Shown here piece after piece: positions 44,519 through 53,621 of a stretch of DNA of 64,000 nt. The stretch lies in assembly GCA_018819925.1 (NCBI GenBank), contig JAHJPG010000034.1, positions 122,520 to 186,519 of the forward strand, in the 5' to 3' direction. Under the pieces are notes generated by a model. The model was not told the origin of the DNA and did no database searches. It saw only the letters and a program-made list of their open reading frames with translations. Every line of letters starts with the position of its first letter. Position 1 is the stretch's first letter. A program made the position numbers and the translations under genes. Source of the stretch: Pseudomonadota bacterium. GTDB lineage: Bacteria > Desulfobacterota > Desulfarculia > Desulfarculales > Desulfarculaceae.

Positions 44519-44932
44519 TCAATTATCCACGTGAGGTTTAAGCAAAGGGGCCACCCAGGCGGGCAGGGGCTTCACCTTTCCCGATGCGTCCACGCAGCCG
44601 TGCACCGTGAAGCCCGTGACCAAAAGGGGCAGATCCTCCCCCTGTCCCGGGCCCATGATCTTGTAGTTGAAGCGCAGGGAGGCCCGCTTAAGCCAGGCCA
44701 CCGAGGCCTCCACGGTCAGCAATTGGTCGTAGAGGGCGGGGCGATGATAGCGCAGGCCGGCCTCGGTCACCGGCAGGTGCAGGCCTAGATCGGCCAGTTC
44801 GCTGTAGGGGCGGCCGGTGGAGCGCATCAACTCGGCCCGTCCCAACTCGAAAAACCTCAGGTAGTTGCCGTAATAGACCACATTCATGGGGTCGGCGTCG
44901 CCGAACAGGGGGCGCACTTGGCTGCGGTGCAT
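44519..44932 (-). CDS. YbgC/4HBT-family acyl-CoA thioesterase
   Basis: The 137-residue hotdog-fold product has the active-site segment LFGDADPMNVVYYGNYLRFFE, where the aspartate and the tyrosine-rich stretch mark the 4-hydroxybenzoyl-CoA thioesterase/YbgC group. It hydrolyses an acyl-CoA or acyl-ACP of unknown identity. ATG 44932 overlaps the stop of the ApgM-like gene by one base (TGATG), so it is the last gene of the threonine-pathway run. Its link to that pathway is unclear. Confidence 0.85.
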   Translation of the reverse strand: MHRSQVRPLFGDADPMNVVYYGNYLRFFELGRAELMRSTGRPYSELADLGLHLPVTEAGLRYHRPALYDQLLTVEASVAWLKRASLRFNYKIMGPGQGEDLPLLVTGFTVHGCVDASGKVKPLPAWVAPLLKPHVDN

Positions 44933-46128
44933 CAAAAACCCTCCACCAGGCGCTCCACCAGGCGGTGGGCCTGGGGCTCCATGGCTCCCCTGGCGGCGTC
45001 GGCTTCGTTGAAGCCCGTCTCGTTTTGGCGAGGGTTCTCAGAGTCCCACAGAACGTAGGGCACCGGCTGAATGCCGTGGGTGCGGGTGCTGATGGGGGTG
45101 AAGTGGTCGGTGGCCAAAAGCACCCGATGGGGGCCCAGCTTGGCCAGGCCCTTCATGAGCGGGCCCACGGCCAGGCGGTCGAAGTCTTCTATGGCCTGGA
45201 TTTTCAGATCCAGCTTGCCGCCGTGGCTGGCCTCGTCCGGGGCCTCCACATGCACATAGGCCAACTGGTCTTGCTCCAGGCCCTTGAGGGCCGCCGCCAC
45301 CTTGCCGGCGTAGTTGGTGTCCAGCCAGCCGGTGGCCCCCTCCACCTCCACCGGATCAAGGCCGGCCAGCACGCCCAAGCCTTTGATGAGGTCCACCGCG
45401 CTGATGGCCACTCCGCCCAGGCCGAAGCGCTCCTGGTAGGTGGTGAAGCTGGGTTTGGTGCCCTGGCCCCACAGCCAGACGGAGTTGGCCGGGGGCAGGC
45501 CCTGGGCCACGCGTTCGGCGTTGGCCGGGTGGGTCTGGAGCAGGGGCCAGGAGGCCCGGGTCAACTCGGTCACCAACTCCAGGCCCTCGCCGCCGTTCAG
45601 CACGTCGTCCACGCTCTGGCCGGAGCGGTCGTGGGGGGGAACGGTGGCCGCGTGTAGGGGGCCGCCCTGCCACACCAGGAGATGGCGGTAGCTCACCCCG
45701 GGATAAAAGGTCAGGCCCGGACGGCCCAACTCCCGGTCCAGGGACTGGATCAGGCGGGCGGCGGTGGGGCTGTCGATGTGTCCGGCGGAGTAGTCGGCCA
45801 TGACGGTTTGACCGGCCGAGTGGTCCAGGGTCACCAGGTTGCAGCGGAAGGCGATCTCGCCGGGGCCCAGGTCCACCCCCATGGCCGCCGCCTCGATGGG
45901 GGAGCGGCCGGTGTGGTACACCGCTGGGTCGTAGCCCAACAGGGACATGTTGGCCGTGTCGCTGCCCGGCTCCTTGCCCGGGGGTATGGTCTGGGTCAGG
46001 CCCAGGACTCCCTCCCGGGCCAGGCGGTCCATGTTGGGCGTGGCCGCGGCCTGCAAGGGAGTGCGCCCGCCCAGTTCGTCCAGAGGCAGGTCGCCCATGC
46101 CGTCGCCCACCAGGATTAGATATTTCAT
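44932..46128 (-). CDS. ApgM-type phosphoglycerate mutase-like protein, proposed homoserine kinase
   Basis: The 398-residue product belongs to the alkaline-phosphatase superfamily ApgM branch: YLILVGDGMGD at the start, GSDTANMSLLGYDP with the nucleophilic serine region, VHVEAPDEASHGG and LLATDHFTPISTRTH for metal binding. The subgroup of this size has been proposed to act as a non-orthologous homoserine kinase. The gene is directly downstream of homoserine dehydrogenase, and a standard gpmI phosphoglycerate mutase is present at the end of the window, so the kinase role is favoured over glycolysis. Confidence 0.85.
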   Translation of the reverse strand: MKYLILVGDGMGDLPLDELGGRTPLQAAATPNMDRLAREGVLGLTQTIPPGKEPGSDTANMSLLGYDPAVYHTGRSPIEAAAMGVDLGPGEIAFRCNLVTLDHSAGQTVMADYSAGHIDSPTAARLIQSLDRELGRPGLTFYPGVSYRHLLVWQGGPLHAATVPPHDRSGQSVDDVLNGGEGLELVTELTRASWPLLQTHPANAERVAQGLPPANSVWLWGQGTKPSFTTYQERFGLGGVAISAVDLIKGLGVLAGLDPVEVEGATGWLDTNYAGKVAAALKGLEQDQLAYVHVEAPDEASHGGKLDLKIQAIEDFDRLAVGPLMKGLAKLGPHRVLLATDHFTPISTRTHGIQPVPYVLWDSENPRQNETGFNEADAARGAMEPQAHRLVERLVEGF

Positions 46129-46152
46129 GGTGCCGAGTCCTTTCGCGCCGGG

Positions 46153-47457
46153 CTAGGCCATGCGGATGACCACGGTGGGCTCCACTATCTCCGGCAGGGC
46201 GTCTATCTGGCGCAGGGCGCGGCGCATGTCCGCCTCGCGGGCCTCGTGGGTGAGCATGACGATGGGCACCGGCCCCGCTTCTTGGCGGCCCTTTTGGGTC
46301 ACCTTTTCGATGCTGATGCCGAAGGCGCCCAACTCCCGGGCCACCGCGGCCAAGACGCCGGGCTGGTCCAGGGCGGCGAAGCGGCAGTAGTACTGGCACA
46401 CCGCGTTGTCCAGGGGAGCCAGCTCCTGCAAACGTCCTCCGTTGGCCTGGGTGCCCAGGGGAGGCACCCGGCCGGGCACGCCGGCGGCCAGGTCGCGGGC
46501 CAGCTCCAATATGTCGCCCACAACCGCCGAGGCGGTGGGCCTTCGGCCGGCTCCCTGGCCGTAGAGGAGCACTTGCCCCACCCAGTCGCCGTTGACGTGC
46601 AGGGCGTTGAAGGGGCCCTCCACCGAGGCCAAAAGGTGGTCATGGGGCACCAGGGCCGGATGCACCCTGACCTCCACCTTGTCCCCTTGGTTATTGAGCA
46701 CCGCCAGGAGTTTGATCTTGAAGCCGAACTCCCCGGCGAAATTGATGTCCATGGGGGTGATCTTGGTGATGCCCTCGGTGGGGATGTCGGCCAGGCGGGG
46801 CTGGGCCCCGGTTATCAGGCTGGTGATGATGGCCAGCTTGTGGGCGGTGTCGGTGCCTTCCACGTCAAAGCTGGGGTCGGCCTCGGCGTAACCCTTGGCC
46901 TGGGCCTCGGCCAGCACCTGGGCAAAGGGCTCGCCTTGGGCGGTCATGCGGCTCAGGATGAAGTTGCAGGTGCCGTTGAGTATACCCAGGCATGAGGTGA
47001 TGCGGTTGGCCGCCAGGCTGTCGCGCAGGGAGCGCACCAGTGGGATGCCCCCGCCCACCGACGCCTCGAAGGCCACACCCACCTTTTTTTGGCGGGCGGC
47101 CTGGAATATCTCCAGCCCGTGGCTGGCCAATAGGGCCTTGTTGGCGGTCACCACCCCCTTGCCCTGGTTGATCGCGGCCAGCACCATGGCCCGGGCCGGC
47201 TCCAGGCCGCCCACGGTTTCCACCACGATGTCTATGTCGCGGTCCTCTATGACCTGCCAGGCATCACCGGAAAACACCCCGGACTCCAGGCCCAGTTCCT
47301 CGGCCCGGGAGGGCTCCAGGTCCACCGCCCGGGCCAGTTCCAACTCCACCCCCAGGTAGGCCGACAGCTGCCGGCGCTTTTCCATGAGCAAACGGGCCAC
47401 CCCGCCGCCCACGGTGCCCAGGCCCAACAGACCTATCTTGACCGGCTTGTCCCCCAT
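46153..47457 (-). CDS. hom: Homoserine dehydrogenase with ACT domain
   Basis: Hom reduces aspartate semialdehyde to homoserine for threonine and methionine. The 434-residue product has the NAD(P) loop IGLLGLGTVGGGVARLL, GVVTANKALLASHG, the catalytic region EASVGGGIPLVRSLRDSL and YAEADPSFDVEGTDTAHKL. A C-terminal ACT domain from about residue 350 should provide threonine feedback. It lies seven bases after the aminotransferase and 24 bases before the ApgM-like gene. Confidence 0.96.
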   Translation of the reverse strand: MGDKPVKIGLLGLGTVGGGVARLLMEKRRQLSAYLGVELELARAVDLEPSRAEELGLESGVFSGDAWQVIEDRDIDIVVETVGGLEPARAMVLAAINQGKGVVTANKALLASHGLEIFQAARQKKVGVAFEASVGGGIPLVRSLRDSLAANRITSCLGILNGTCNFILSRMTAQGEPFAQVLAEAQAKGYAEADPSFDVEGTDTAHKLAIITSLITGAQPRLADIPTEGITKITPMDINFAGEFGFKIKLLAVLNNQGDKVEVRVHPALVPHDHLLASVEGPFNALHVNGDWVGQVLLYGQGAGRRPTASAVVGDILELARDLAAGVPGRVPPLGTQANGGRLQELAPLDNAVCQYYCRFAALDQPGVLAAVARELGAFGISIEKVTQKGRQEAGPVPIVMLTHEAREADMRRALRQIDALPEIVEPTVVIRMA

Positions 47458-47464
47458 GGCCGCC

Positions 47465-48643
47465 TCACTCCGCAGTCTGGAAAAAGCGGCGCAATCCCCG
47501 GATGGCCTGGTTGATGCGTTGTTCGTTCTCCACCAGGGCGAAACGCACGTAGTCGTCGCCGTATTCGCCGAAGCCCAGGCCAGGGCTTACCGCCACCTTG
47601 GCTTCCTTGATCAAAAGCTTGCTGAACTCCACCGAGCCCAGGTGGGCCCAGCGCTCGGGAATCTTGGCCCATAGGAACATGGTTCCCAGGGGGTTGTCCA
47701 CATCCCAGCCAACCCGCTGCAATCCGCTTACCAGGGTGTCGCGGCGGATCTTGTAAACGTCCACGATCTCCTGCACGCAGGACTGGTCCTCGTTGAGGGC
47801 GATGATGCCCGCGATCTGGATGGGCTGGAACACCCCGTAGTCCAGGTAGCTCTTGATGCGGGTCAGGGCGTTTATCATTTCCGGGTTGCCCACGCAGAAG
47901 CCCAGGCGCCAGCCGGCCATGGAGTAGGACTTGGACATGGAGAAAAGCTCCACCGCGATGTCCTTGGCTCCGGGCACCTGCAAAATCGAAGGAGCCTTGT
48001 AGCCGTCGAAGGTCAGGTCGGCGTAGGCGAAGTCGTGGATGATCCAAATCTCGTGCTTGCGGCAGAACTCCACGATCTTGCTCATAAACTCAAGATCGAC
48101 CACCGTGCAGGTGGGGTTGTGCGGGAAGCTGATGATCAGCATCTTGGGCTGGGGCCAGGTCTGGCGGAAGGCGGTGAGCAGATCGTCGAAAAAGTCGCGG
48201 CCGGGCAGCAGGGGCACCGAGCGCAGGTCTCCACCGGCTATCACCACGCTGTAGGGGTGAATGGGGTAGGTGGGGCTGGGCACCAGCACCACGTCCCCGG
48301 GGCTGATGGTGGCCAAAACCAGATGGCTCAGGCCCTCCTTGGCCCCTATGGTGGCCACGGCCTCGGTGTCGGGGTCAAGAGTCACGCCGTAGCGGCGCTC
48401 GTACCATCCGCAAATGGCGCTACGCAGCTTGGTGATGCCCTTGGAAGCCGAGTAGCGGTGGTTAGTGGCCTTGCGGGCCGCCTCCACCAGCTTCTCCACA
48501 ACGTGAGGGGGGGTGGGCAGGTCGGGGTTGCCCATCCCCAAGTCGATGATGTCCTCGCCACGATGGCGGGCTTCCATCTTGAGCTCATTGACTACCGCGA
48601 AAACATAAGGCGGCAGTCGCTTCATCCGGCGAAACTCTTGCAT
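47465..48643 (-). CDS. Class I/II aminotransferase, AlaC/LL-DAP aminotransferase-like
   Basis: The 392-residue PLP enzyme has the start [17 protein letters not shown] and [16 protein letters not shown], typical of the AlaC branch that neighbours hom in many deltaproteobacteria. The PLP lysine is in [14 protein letters not shown], with SFPHNPTC and [11 protein letters not shown] earlier. It probably makes alanine or a related amino acid from its keto acid; LL-diaminopimelate aminotransferase activity is an alternative. It is the first gene of the hom-apgM-thioesterase run with a promoter about 80 bases upstream. Confidence 0.88.
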   Translation of the reverse strand: MQEFRRMKRLPPYVFAVVNELKMEARHRGEDIIDLGMGNPDLPTPPHVVEKLVEAARKATNHRYSASKGITKLRSAICGWYERRYGVTLDPDTEAVATIGAKEGLSHLVLATISPGDVVLVPSPTYPIHPYSVVIAGGDLRSVPLLPGRDFFDDLLTAFRQTWPQPKMLIISFPHNPTCTVVDLEFMSKIVEFCRKHEIWIIHDFAYADLTFDGYKAPSILQVPGAKDIAVELFSMSKSYSMAGWRLGFCVGNPEMINALTRIKSYLDYGVFQPIQIAGIIALNEDQSCVQEIVDVYKIRRDTLVSGLQRVGWDVDNPLGTMFLWAKIPERWAHLGSVEFSKLLIKEAKVAVSPGLGFGEYGDDYVRFALVENEQRINQAIRGLRRFFQTAE

Positions 48644-48722
48644 ACCTGGTTTCCATGTAAAAATGTGAAAGCCACTCTCGCCGTAAGCCGCCCCAAAAGA
48701 GCTAACTTCGGCTGAATTATGG

Positions 48723-48751
48723 AATCTATCTTAGGGGTGCCGGTGTGTCAA
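48723..48751 (-). promoter_or_regulatory. Sigma70-type promoter of the aminotransferase-hom operon
   Basis: On the - strand, exact TTGACA (48751-48746), 17-base spacer, TAGATT (48728-48723; four of six matches). Confidence 0.65.
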
Positions 48752-49039
48752 GCTGGCTTGGTTACGGTGAAAATCCCTTCCCGGTCACCACGGAGTGGCC
48801 GCCCAATAGAACGTTGACGCCTTCATCGGAGAGGGCTAATATAAATAAATTTTTGCCCTGAAAAACCATGGTACCACTCCCAAGGCCAGTGTTCGGCTGG
48901 AAAGGATAGTCCTTTGCCTGGCTCCAGGTGGGTTGCGACCGTTGTAACCACACGAGAACAAAAAATATTGCCTTTCCCGTGCCGCACGGCCCCCGGCCAA
49001 GGGATTAATATAAGCACCGGCTGGAACAACCCGGTGGGC
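48752..49039. other. Divergent intergenic region upstream of the GGDEF gene
   Basis: Together with the aminotransferase leader this makes about 400 bases without a supported gene (48644-49039). The base composition is less GC-rich than the neighbours. A 63-codon frame on the - strand lacks a ribosome-binding site and any motif. A TAATATAAG at about 49007 could be a -10 for the GGDEF gene, with no convincing -35. Confidence 0.3.
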
Positions 49040-50014
49040 ATGGAATATCTGCCCCCAGGCGAGGGGGGCACCACGCAGGCCGGCCAGGCGCGCCAGCCGT
49101 CCGGACGGCTTTTGGTCATCGATGACAGCCAAACCGCCCGCAAGGGGTTGAGCCAATTATTGCAGAACAAGGGCCATTCGGTGCTAACAGCCTCCAACGG
49201 GATGGCGGGCCTGAGGGTTCTGGACCGCCACCCCGAAATCGAGCTGATCCTGTGCGATTTGGTAATGCCGGTGCTGGACGGCCTGGGGGTGCTCAAAATG
49301 CTGGCCAGCCGGGGAGAGCTGCGGCAGCACCCGGTGATAATCCTCAGTTCCCTGGGCGAGATGCAGCGGGTGGTGGCCTGCCTCACCGCCGGGGCCATGG
49401 ATTTCGTGCGCAAGCCGTTTTTCCCGGAGGAAATGGCCATCAGGGTGCGCAACGCCCTGACCCTAACCCGCACCCTGAACAACCTCAGCTCCCTGGCCCA
49501 CCGCGATCCCCTCACCGGTTTGTTCAACCACCGGGTTTTCGCGGAGATGCTGCAAAGGGAGTTGTCCCGCAGCCAGCGCAGCGGCGTCTCCCTGGGCCTG
49601 CTCTTCGCCGACCTGGACCTCTTCAAGTCGGTTAATGACCGCTACGGCCATCTGGTGGGCGACGAGGTGCTCAAGGAGTTTTCGCGGCGGGTGCTGCAGG
49701 TGGCCCGGCACAGCGATTTGGTGGCACGCTATGGTGGGGAGGAGTTCACCTTGCTGGCCCCGGAGGCCGACTGGGAGGGGCTCCACACCTTGGCCCAGCG
49801 CGTGCGTTTGGCCATGGAGGAGCCTTGCGTCACCTCGGCGGGGCCGGTGAAGGTGACCGTCAGCATCGGCGGGGCGGTCTATGATCCCCGGCAGCACCAG
49901 GCTCCGGACCACAACCGTCTCATATCCTTGGCCGACCGGGCCCTGTACCTGGCCAAGGACGCCGGGCGCAACCGGGTGGAGATAAGCCAAGACGATCTGC
50001 CCCTGCTGAACTAA
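49040..50014 (+). CDS. Response regulator with receiver and GGDEF (diguanylate cyclase) domains
   Basis: The 324-residue product has a receiver domain (LLVIDDSQTARKG, phospho-acceptor in ILCDLVMPVLDG, and the lysine in FVRKPFFPEE). A GGDEF domain follows with DPLTGLFNHR, FADLDLFKSVND and active-site GGEEF. The inhibitory site RHSD lies five residues before GGEEF, so product inhibition by c-di-GMP is expected. The start is uncertain: ATG 49040 is used, but the frame is open from 48914. No cognate kinase is nearby. Confidence 0.9.
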   Translation: MEYLPPGEGGTTQAGQARQPSGRLLVIDDSQTARKGLSQLLQNKGHSVLTASNGMAGLRVLDRHPEIELILCDLVMPVLDGLGVLKMLASRGELRQHPVIILSSLGEMQRVVACLTAGAMDFVRKPFFPEEMAIRVRNALTLTRTLNNLSSLAHRDPLTGLFNHRVFAEMLQRELSRSQRSGVSLGLLFADLDLFKSVNDRYGHLVGDEVLKEFSRRVLQVARHSDLVARYGGEEFTLLAPEADWEGLHTLAQRVRLAMEEPCVTSAGPVKVTVSIGGAVYDPRQHQAPDHNRLISLADRALYLAKDAGRNRVEISQDDLPLLN

Positions 50015-50069
50015 AATCCAGGAGCCGGGGCGCGAGGCCGGCGCCCGTTCCGGGAGAGCGAGTCTAGCT

Positions 50070-50444
50070 TTGAGCAAACTGTTGTTGATAGCCTTGGCCG
50101 GGTCTCTGGGAACCCTGGCCCGCTATGGCCTGGGAGGGTTGGTCCACCGCCTGCTACCCTGGCCCTTTCCCTGGGGCACCCTTACGGTTAATCTGCTGGG
50201 CAGCTTTCTCTTCGGCCTGGTGTGGTCCTTGGCCCAGGAGCGCTTCATTATCAGCGCAGAGGCGCGCATCATCATACTGGCCGGCTTCATGGGCGCGTTC
50301 ACCACCTTTTCCACCTTCATGTTCGAGACCGGCGAGTTGCTTCGCGACTCCCAGTGGGCCCTGGCCGCGGGCAACCTTTTGCTGCAGAACCTGGTGGGCT
50401 TGGTGGCGGTGTTCGCCGGCTGGGCCTTGGCCAGGGTTCTCTAG
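50070..50444 (+). CDS. crcB: Fluoride channel CrcB/FluC
   Basis: The 124-residue product has four helices and the family motifs GSLGTLARYGLG, PWGTLTVNLLGSFLFG and GFMGAFTTFSTFMFE, including the asparagine and the phenylalanine/threonine track of Fluc channels. It works as a dual-topology dimer exporting fluoride. The start is TTG 50070 with CGGGAGAG upstream. No fluoride riboswitch pattern is seen in the short leader. A DUF190 gene follows in 16 bases, a frequent pairing. Confidence 0.94.
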   Translation: MSKLLLIALAGSLGTLARYGLGGLVHRLLPWPFPWGTLTVNLLGSFLFGLVWSLAQERFIISAEARIIILAGFMGAFTTFSTFMFETGELLRDSQWALAAGNLLLQNLVGLVAVFAGWALARVL

Positions 50445-50460
50445 ACAGGGGAGGGCAAGC

Positions 50461-50802
50461 ATGAACCTGCCGCACGAGGCCGAGCTGCTGCGCGTTTTCA
50501 TAGGCGAGAGCGATAAGTACGAGGGCCGCCTGCTCTACGAGCTGATCGTGGAAAAAGCCCGCGAGGACGGCCTGGCCGGGGCCACGGTGTACCGGGGCAT
50601 CCTGGGCTTTGGGGCCAACAGCCGGGTGCATACCGCCAAGGTGCTCAGACTCAGTGAGGGCCTGCCGGTGGTGGTGGAGATAGTGGACGCGGCCGAGAAA
50701 ATCCAAGCCTTCCTCCCCTGGCTGGACGAGGTTATTAAAGAGGGCCTTGTAACTCTGGAAAAGGCCCGGGTCATCGCCTACCGCCACAACTCCGGCGGCT
50801 AA
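50461..50802 (+). CDS. DUF190 family protein
   Basis: The 113-residue product has LLRVFIGESDKYEGRLLYELIVEKARE and GATVYRGILGFGANSRVHTAKVLRLSEGLP patterns (split here), the ferredoxin-like, PII-related DUF190 fold. It begins at ATG 50461 behind GGGGAGGG. The same frame is open back into crcB but only as a shadow. DUF190 genes often follow crcB, so a regulatory or accessory role in fluoride export is likely, though not proven. Confidence 0.88.
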   Translation: MNLPHEAELLRVFIGESDKYEGRLLYELIVEKAREDGLAGATVYRGILGFGANSRVHTAKVLRLSEGLPVVVEIVDAAEKIQAFLPWLDEVIKEGLVTLEKARVIAYRHNSGG

Positions 50803-50938
50803 ATTTCTCCCCGTCCGGGGTGGATACAAAACAGCTACACAAGACTTGCGCCGTCAAGGGGAGCAAGGGTATGGTCATAGCTGGCCTTTGGCCCGCCAGT
50901 TGGCGTGCCTCATCCAGATTTGTGCGCAAGGAGCCATC

Positions 50939-52678
50939 GTGAGCCTTAATGTCGTTATCATCGGTGCCGTGGCCGCCGGTCCCAAGGCCGGTTGCCGCAT
51001 CAAGCGCCTGATGCCTGAAGCCTCGGTCACCATGCTCGACCGTGACACCTATATTTCTTACGGCGGTTGCGGAATCCCCTTCTACGTTTCCGGCGACGTG
51101 GCCGACCTCAAGGGCCTTACCTCCACCAGCTTCCACATGGAGCGCAACCCGGCCTTCTTCAAGGGCGCCAAGGGCATCGAGGTGCTCACCGGCACCGAGG
51201 CGGTGTCCATCGACCGCACGGCCAAGATGGTGCGGGCCAAGGACTTGGCCACCGGCGCCGAGCGGGAGCTGCCCTACGACAAGCTGGTCATCGCCACGGG
51301 CAGCCGGCCCTTCGTGCCCCCCATCCCGGGCGTGGATTTGGAAGGCGTGGTCCCGGTGGCCGATTTGCACCACGCCCAGGCCATCAAGAACGCCGTGGCT
51401 CAGGGCCAGGTGGGCGCTGCCGCGGTAATCGGGGCCGGGGCCACCGGCCTGGAGATGGCCGAGGCCCTGGCCGACCTGTGGGGCGTGGAGGTGCATGTCT
51501 TCGAGATGGCCCCTCAAATTTTGCCCGGCCTGGCCGACGCGGAGATGGCCCGCATGATGGAGTGCCATCTGGCCGGGCAAGAGGGCATTAACCTGCACCT
51601 GGCGGCCAAGGTGGAAGCCATTCTGGGCGACGGCGAAGGTAAGGTGCGAGGCATCAAGGCCGATGGGGTGGAGTACGAGGTGGAGCAGGTGATCCTGGCC
51701 ACCGGCTACCGCCCCAACAACGGCCTGGCTCAGGCGGCGGGCCTGGAACTGGGGGCGAACGGCGGCATCAAGGTCAACGAGTTTATGCAGACCAGCGACC
51801 CGGAGATCTACGCCGGGGGCGACTGCGTGAGTCTGACCAACCTGGTCAGCGGGGAGCCCTTCTATATTCCGGCGGGCTCCCTGGCCAACCGCATGGCCCG
51901 GGTCATAGGCACAAACGTGTGCGGCGGCCGGGCCACCTTCCCCGGCGCGGTGGGCAGTTTCTGCATCAAGCTCTTCGGCCTTTCCCTGGCCCGCACCGGC
52001 TTGAACCAGGTCCAAGCCCAGCAGCTGGGCCTTAGCTGCGTGGCCCCCCTGGTGGTGCAGGCCGACCGGGCCCACTTCCACCCGGACAACAAGCTGATGT
52101 ACCTCAAGTTGGTGGTGGAGGAGGGGACCAAACGGGTGCTGGGCCTCACCGCCCTGGGGGAAAACGGCGACGCGGTGGTGGGCCGGGTCAACGCCGTGGC
52201 TGGGCTGCTGCCCCGGGGGGCGCTCCTGGAGGAGATAAGCAACCTGGAGCTGGCCTACAGCCCGCCTTTGGGCGCGGCGGTGGATGTGCTAAACGCTGCG
52301 GCCAACACCTGCGAGAACATGCTGGCCGGCAAGCTTAGGCCCATGCATCCCGAGGAGTTCAGCCGCCGCCTGGCCGAGGGCGTGGGCGGTAACACCGTGA
52401 TCCTGGACATGCGGGCCATCGACAACGCCAAGCCTTTCCTGGAGAGCCTGGCTCCCCAGTGGCGTCACCTGCCCCAGGAGACCCTGACCCAGCGCCTGGA
52501 CCAGGTGCCCCGGGACAAGGACGTGGTGTTGGTGTGCAACTCCGGGGTGCGCTCCTACGAGGCCCAGGTGATGCTGGACGCGGCGGGCATACACAACACC
52601 TGGAACCTTTCCGGAGGGGTGGCGGCGTCCAAGAAATGGGGCGAGCCCATTTTGCCGGCCAAGGACGAAGAAGATTAG
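50939..52678 (+). CDS. CoA-disulfide/persulfide reductase with C-terminal rhodanese domain
   Basis: The 579-residue flavoprotein has a Rossmann start (VVIIGAVAAGPKAGCRIKR), the redox-active single cysteine in SYGGCGIPFY, an NAD loop IGAGATGLEMAEAL, and GGDCVSLTNL. From about residue 470 a rhodanese domain follows with active-site CNSGVRS. This CoADR-rhodanese arrangement matches NADH-dependent persulfide reductases (Npsr) that reduce CoA persulfide or polysulfide, sensible in a sulfur-metabolising anaerobe. The start is GTG 50939 with AAGGAG upstream. First of four closely spaced genes. Confidence 0.9.
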   Translation: MSLNVVIIGAVAAGPKAGCRIKRLMPEASVTMLDRDTYISYGGCGIPFYVSGDVADLKGLTSTSFHMERNPAFFKGAKGIEVLTGTEAVSIDRTAKMVRAKDLATGAERELPYDKLVIATGSRPFVPPIPGVDLEGVVPVADLHHAQAIKNAVAQGQVGAAAVIGAGATGLEMAEALADLWGVEVHVFEMAPQILPGLADAEMARMMECHLAGQEGINLHLAAKVEAILGDGEGKVRGIKADGVEYEVEQVILATGYRPNNGLAQAAGLELGANGGIKVNEFMQTSDPEIYAGGDCVSLTNLVSGEPFYIPAGSLANRMARVIGTNVCGGRATFPGAVGSFCIKLFGLSLARTGLNQVQAQQLGLSCVAPLVVQADRAHFHPDNKLMYLKLVVEEGTKRVLGLTALGENGDAVVGRVNAVAGLLPRGALLEEISNLELAYSPPLGAAVDVLNAAANTCENMLAGKLRPMHPEEFSRRLAEGVGGNTVILDMRAIDNAKPFLESLAPQWRHLPQETLTQRLDQVPRDKDVVLVCNSGVRSYEAQVMLDAAGIHNTWNLSGGVAASKKWGEPILPAKDEED

Positions 52679-52687
52679 GGGGCGGCG

Positions 52688-53419
52688 ATGACCACCTATA
52701 AAATACACCCCATCGTGGTAGGATTGAACGCCACCGATCAGGGCGTCATGACCTATATGCGGGGCTACGGCCAGGCCATCCACATCCCCATCTACGTCTT
52801 CTACCTGGAAGGCGGCGATCAAAAGATCCTCATCGACACCGGCCTGGAGGATTTCATGGTCCCCGAGGGGCTGGAGGAGAAACTGGGGCTCAAGGCCGAA
52901 TACTTCGAGGACGGCCTGGAGCGCCTGGGAGTAAGCCCCGAGGACATCGACATCATCATCCATACCCACCTGCACAACGACCACTGCGAGAACGACGCCT
53001 TGTGCGCCAAGGCCAAGGTCTACGCCCAGCGGGCCGAGATCGAGTTCATGCGCCATCCCCATCCCCTGGATCACCGCTACGACCCCGATTATCTGGAGGG
53101 CATGGAAGTGGTGGCCTTGGAGGGCGAGGCCGAGATAGCTCCGGGAGTCAGGGTGATCCCCACCCCCGGCCACACCCCGGGAGGGCAGTCGGCGATCGTG
53201 GACACCGTGGGCAGCGGCAAGGTGCTCATCACCGGCTTTTGCTGCAACGAGAAAAACTTTCCCAACGCGGGGCCGGCGGTTTGTCCGGGGGTGCATAGTG
53301 ACGCTTTCCTGGCCTGGGACACGGTAAACCGGGTCAAGGACATGGCCCATACCGGCGAAATTGACCTCATCGTTCCCTGTCACGCCCTGTGGCCGGGCCA
53401 ACAAAAAACCATAGCCTGA
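52688..53419 (+). CDS. MBL-fold hydrolase, N-acyl homoserine lactonase-like
   Basis: The 243-residue product has the two-metal motif HTHLHNDHCEN, PTPGHTPGGQS, and a final histidine in VPCHALWPGQ. It resembles AHL lactonase-like MBL proteins; the true substrate is unknown and quorum quenching should not be assumed. It lies nine bases after the persulfide reductase, suggesting action on a sulfur or thioester metabolite (inference). Confidence 0.85.
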   Translation: MTTYKIHPIVVGLNATDQGVMTYMRGYGQAIHIPIYVFYLEGGDQKILIDTGLEDFMVPEGLEEKLGLKAEYFEDGLERLGVSPEDIDIIIHTHLHNDHCENDALCAKAKVYAQRAEIEFMRHPHPLDHRYDPDYLEGMEVVALEGEAEIAPGVRVIPTPGHTPGGQSAIVDTVGSGKVLITGFCCNEKNFPNAGPAVCPGVHSDAFLAWDTVNRVKDMAHTGEIDLIVPCHALWPGQQKTIA

Positions 53420-53433
53420 GCGGGAAAAGGCCA

Positions 53434-53613
53434 GTGGCACAGGACAAGAGCCAAACAGACCAAGAACAGCTTAGGGAACGCGGCACGGTCAAGTTCGAGG
53501 TGCACGGGTCCGAAGTCTTGGAAAAGCAGGTCAAGCAAAGCGGCAACTCCGGCCGCATCTACCTTCCTCCCACCTGGGTGGGCAAGAAGGTCAAGATCAT
53601 TCGGCTAGATTAG
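53434..53613 (+). CDS. DUF2080-family mini-protein (paralogue 2)
   Basis: The 59-residue product from GTG 53434 has a charged N-terminal 20 residues, then VKFEVHGSEVLEKQVKQSG and SGRIYLPPTWVGKKVKII. It aligns closely with the mini-protein at 27857-28060 over the last 40 residues. It is 14 bases after the MBL gene and eight bases before the dihydrolipoyl dehydrogenase, so it belongs to that operon. No transposase is nearby. The frame extends upstream over the MBL gene and is not used. Confidence 0.75.
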   Translation: MAQDKSQTDQEQLRERGTVKFEVHGSEVLEKQVKQSGNSGRIYLPPTWVGKKVKIIRLD

Positions 53614-53621
53614 GGGTCGCC

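Noticed and set aside
48762..48953. 63-codon open frame on the - strand between the aminotransferase and GGDEF genes
   Set aside because: No ribosome-binding site, no recognisable motif, and it lies in a promoter-bearing gap; probably chance.
50015..50069. Possible fluoride riboswitch before crcB
   Set aside because: The 55-base leader shows only a small GGGCGC/GCGCCC hairpin and none of the conserved fluoride-riboswitch bases.
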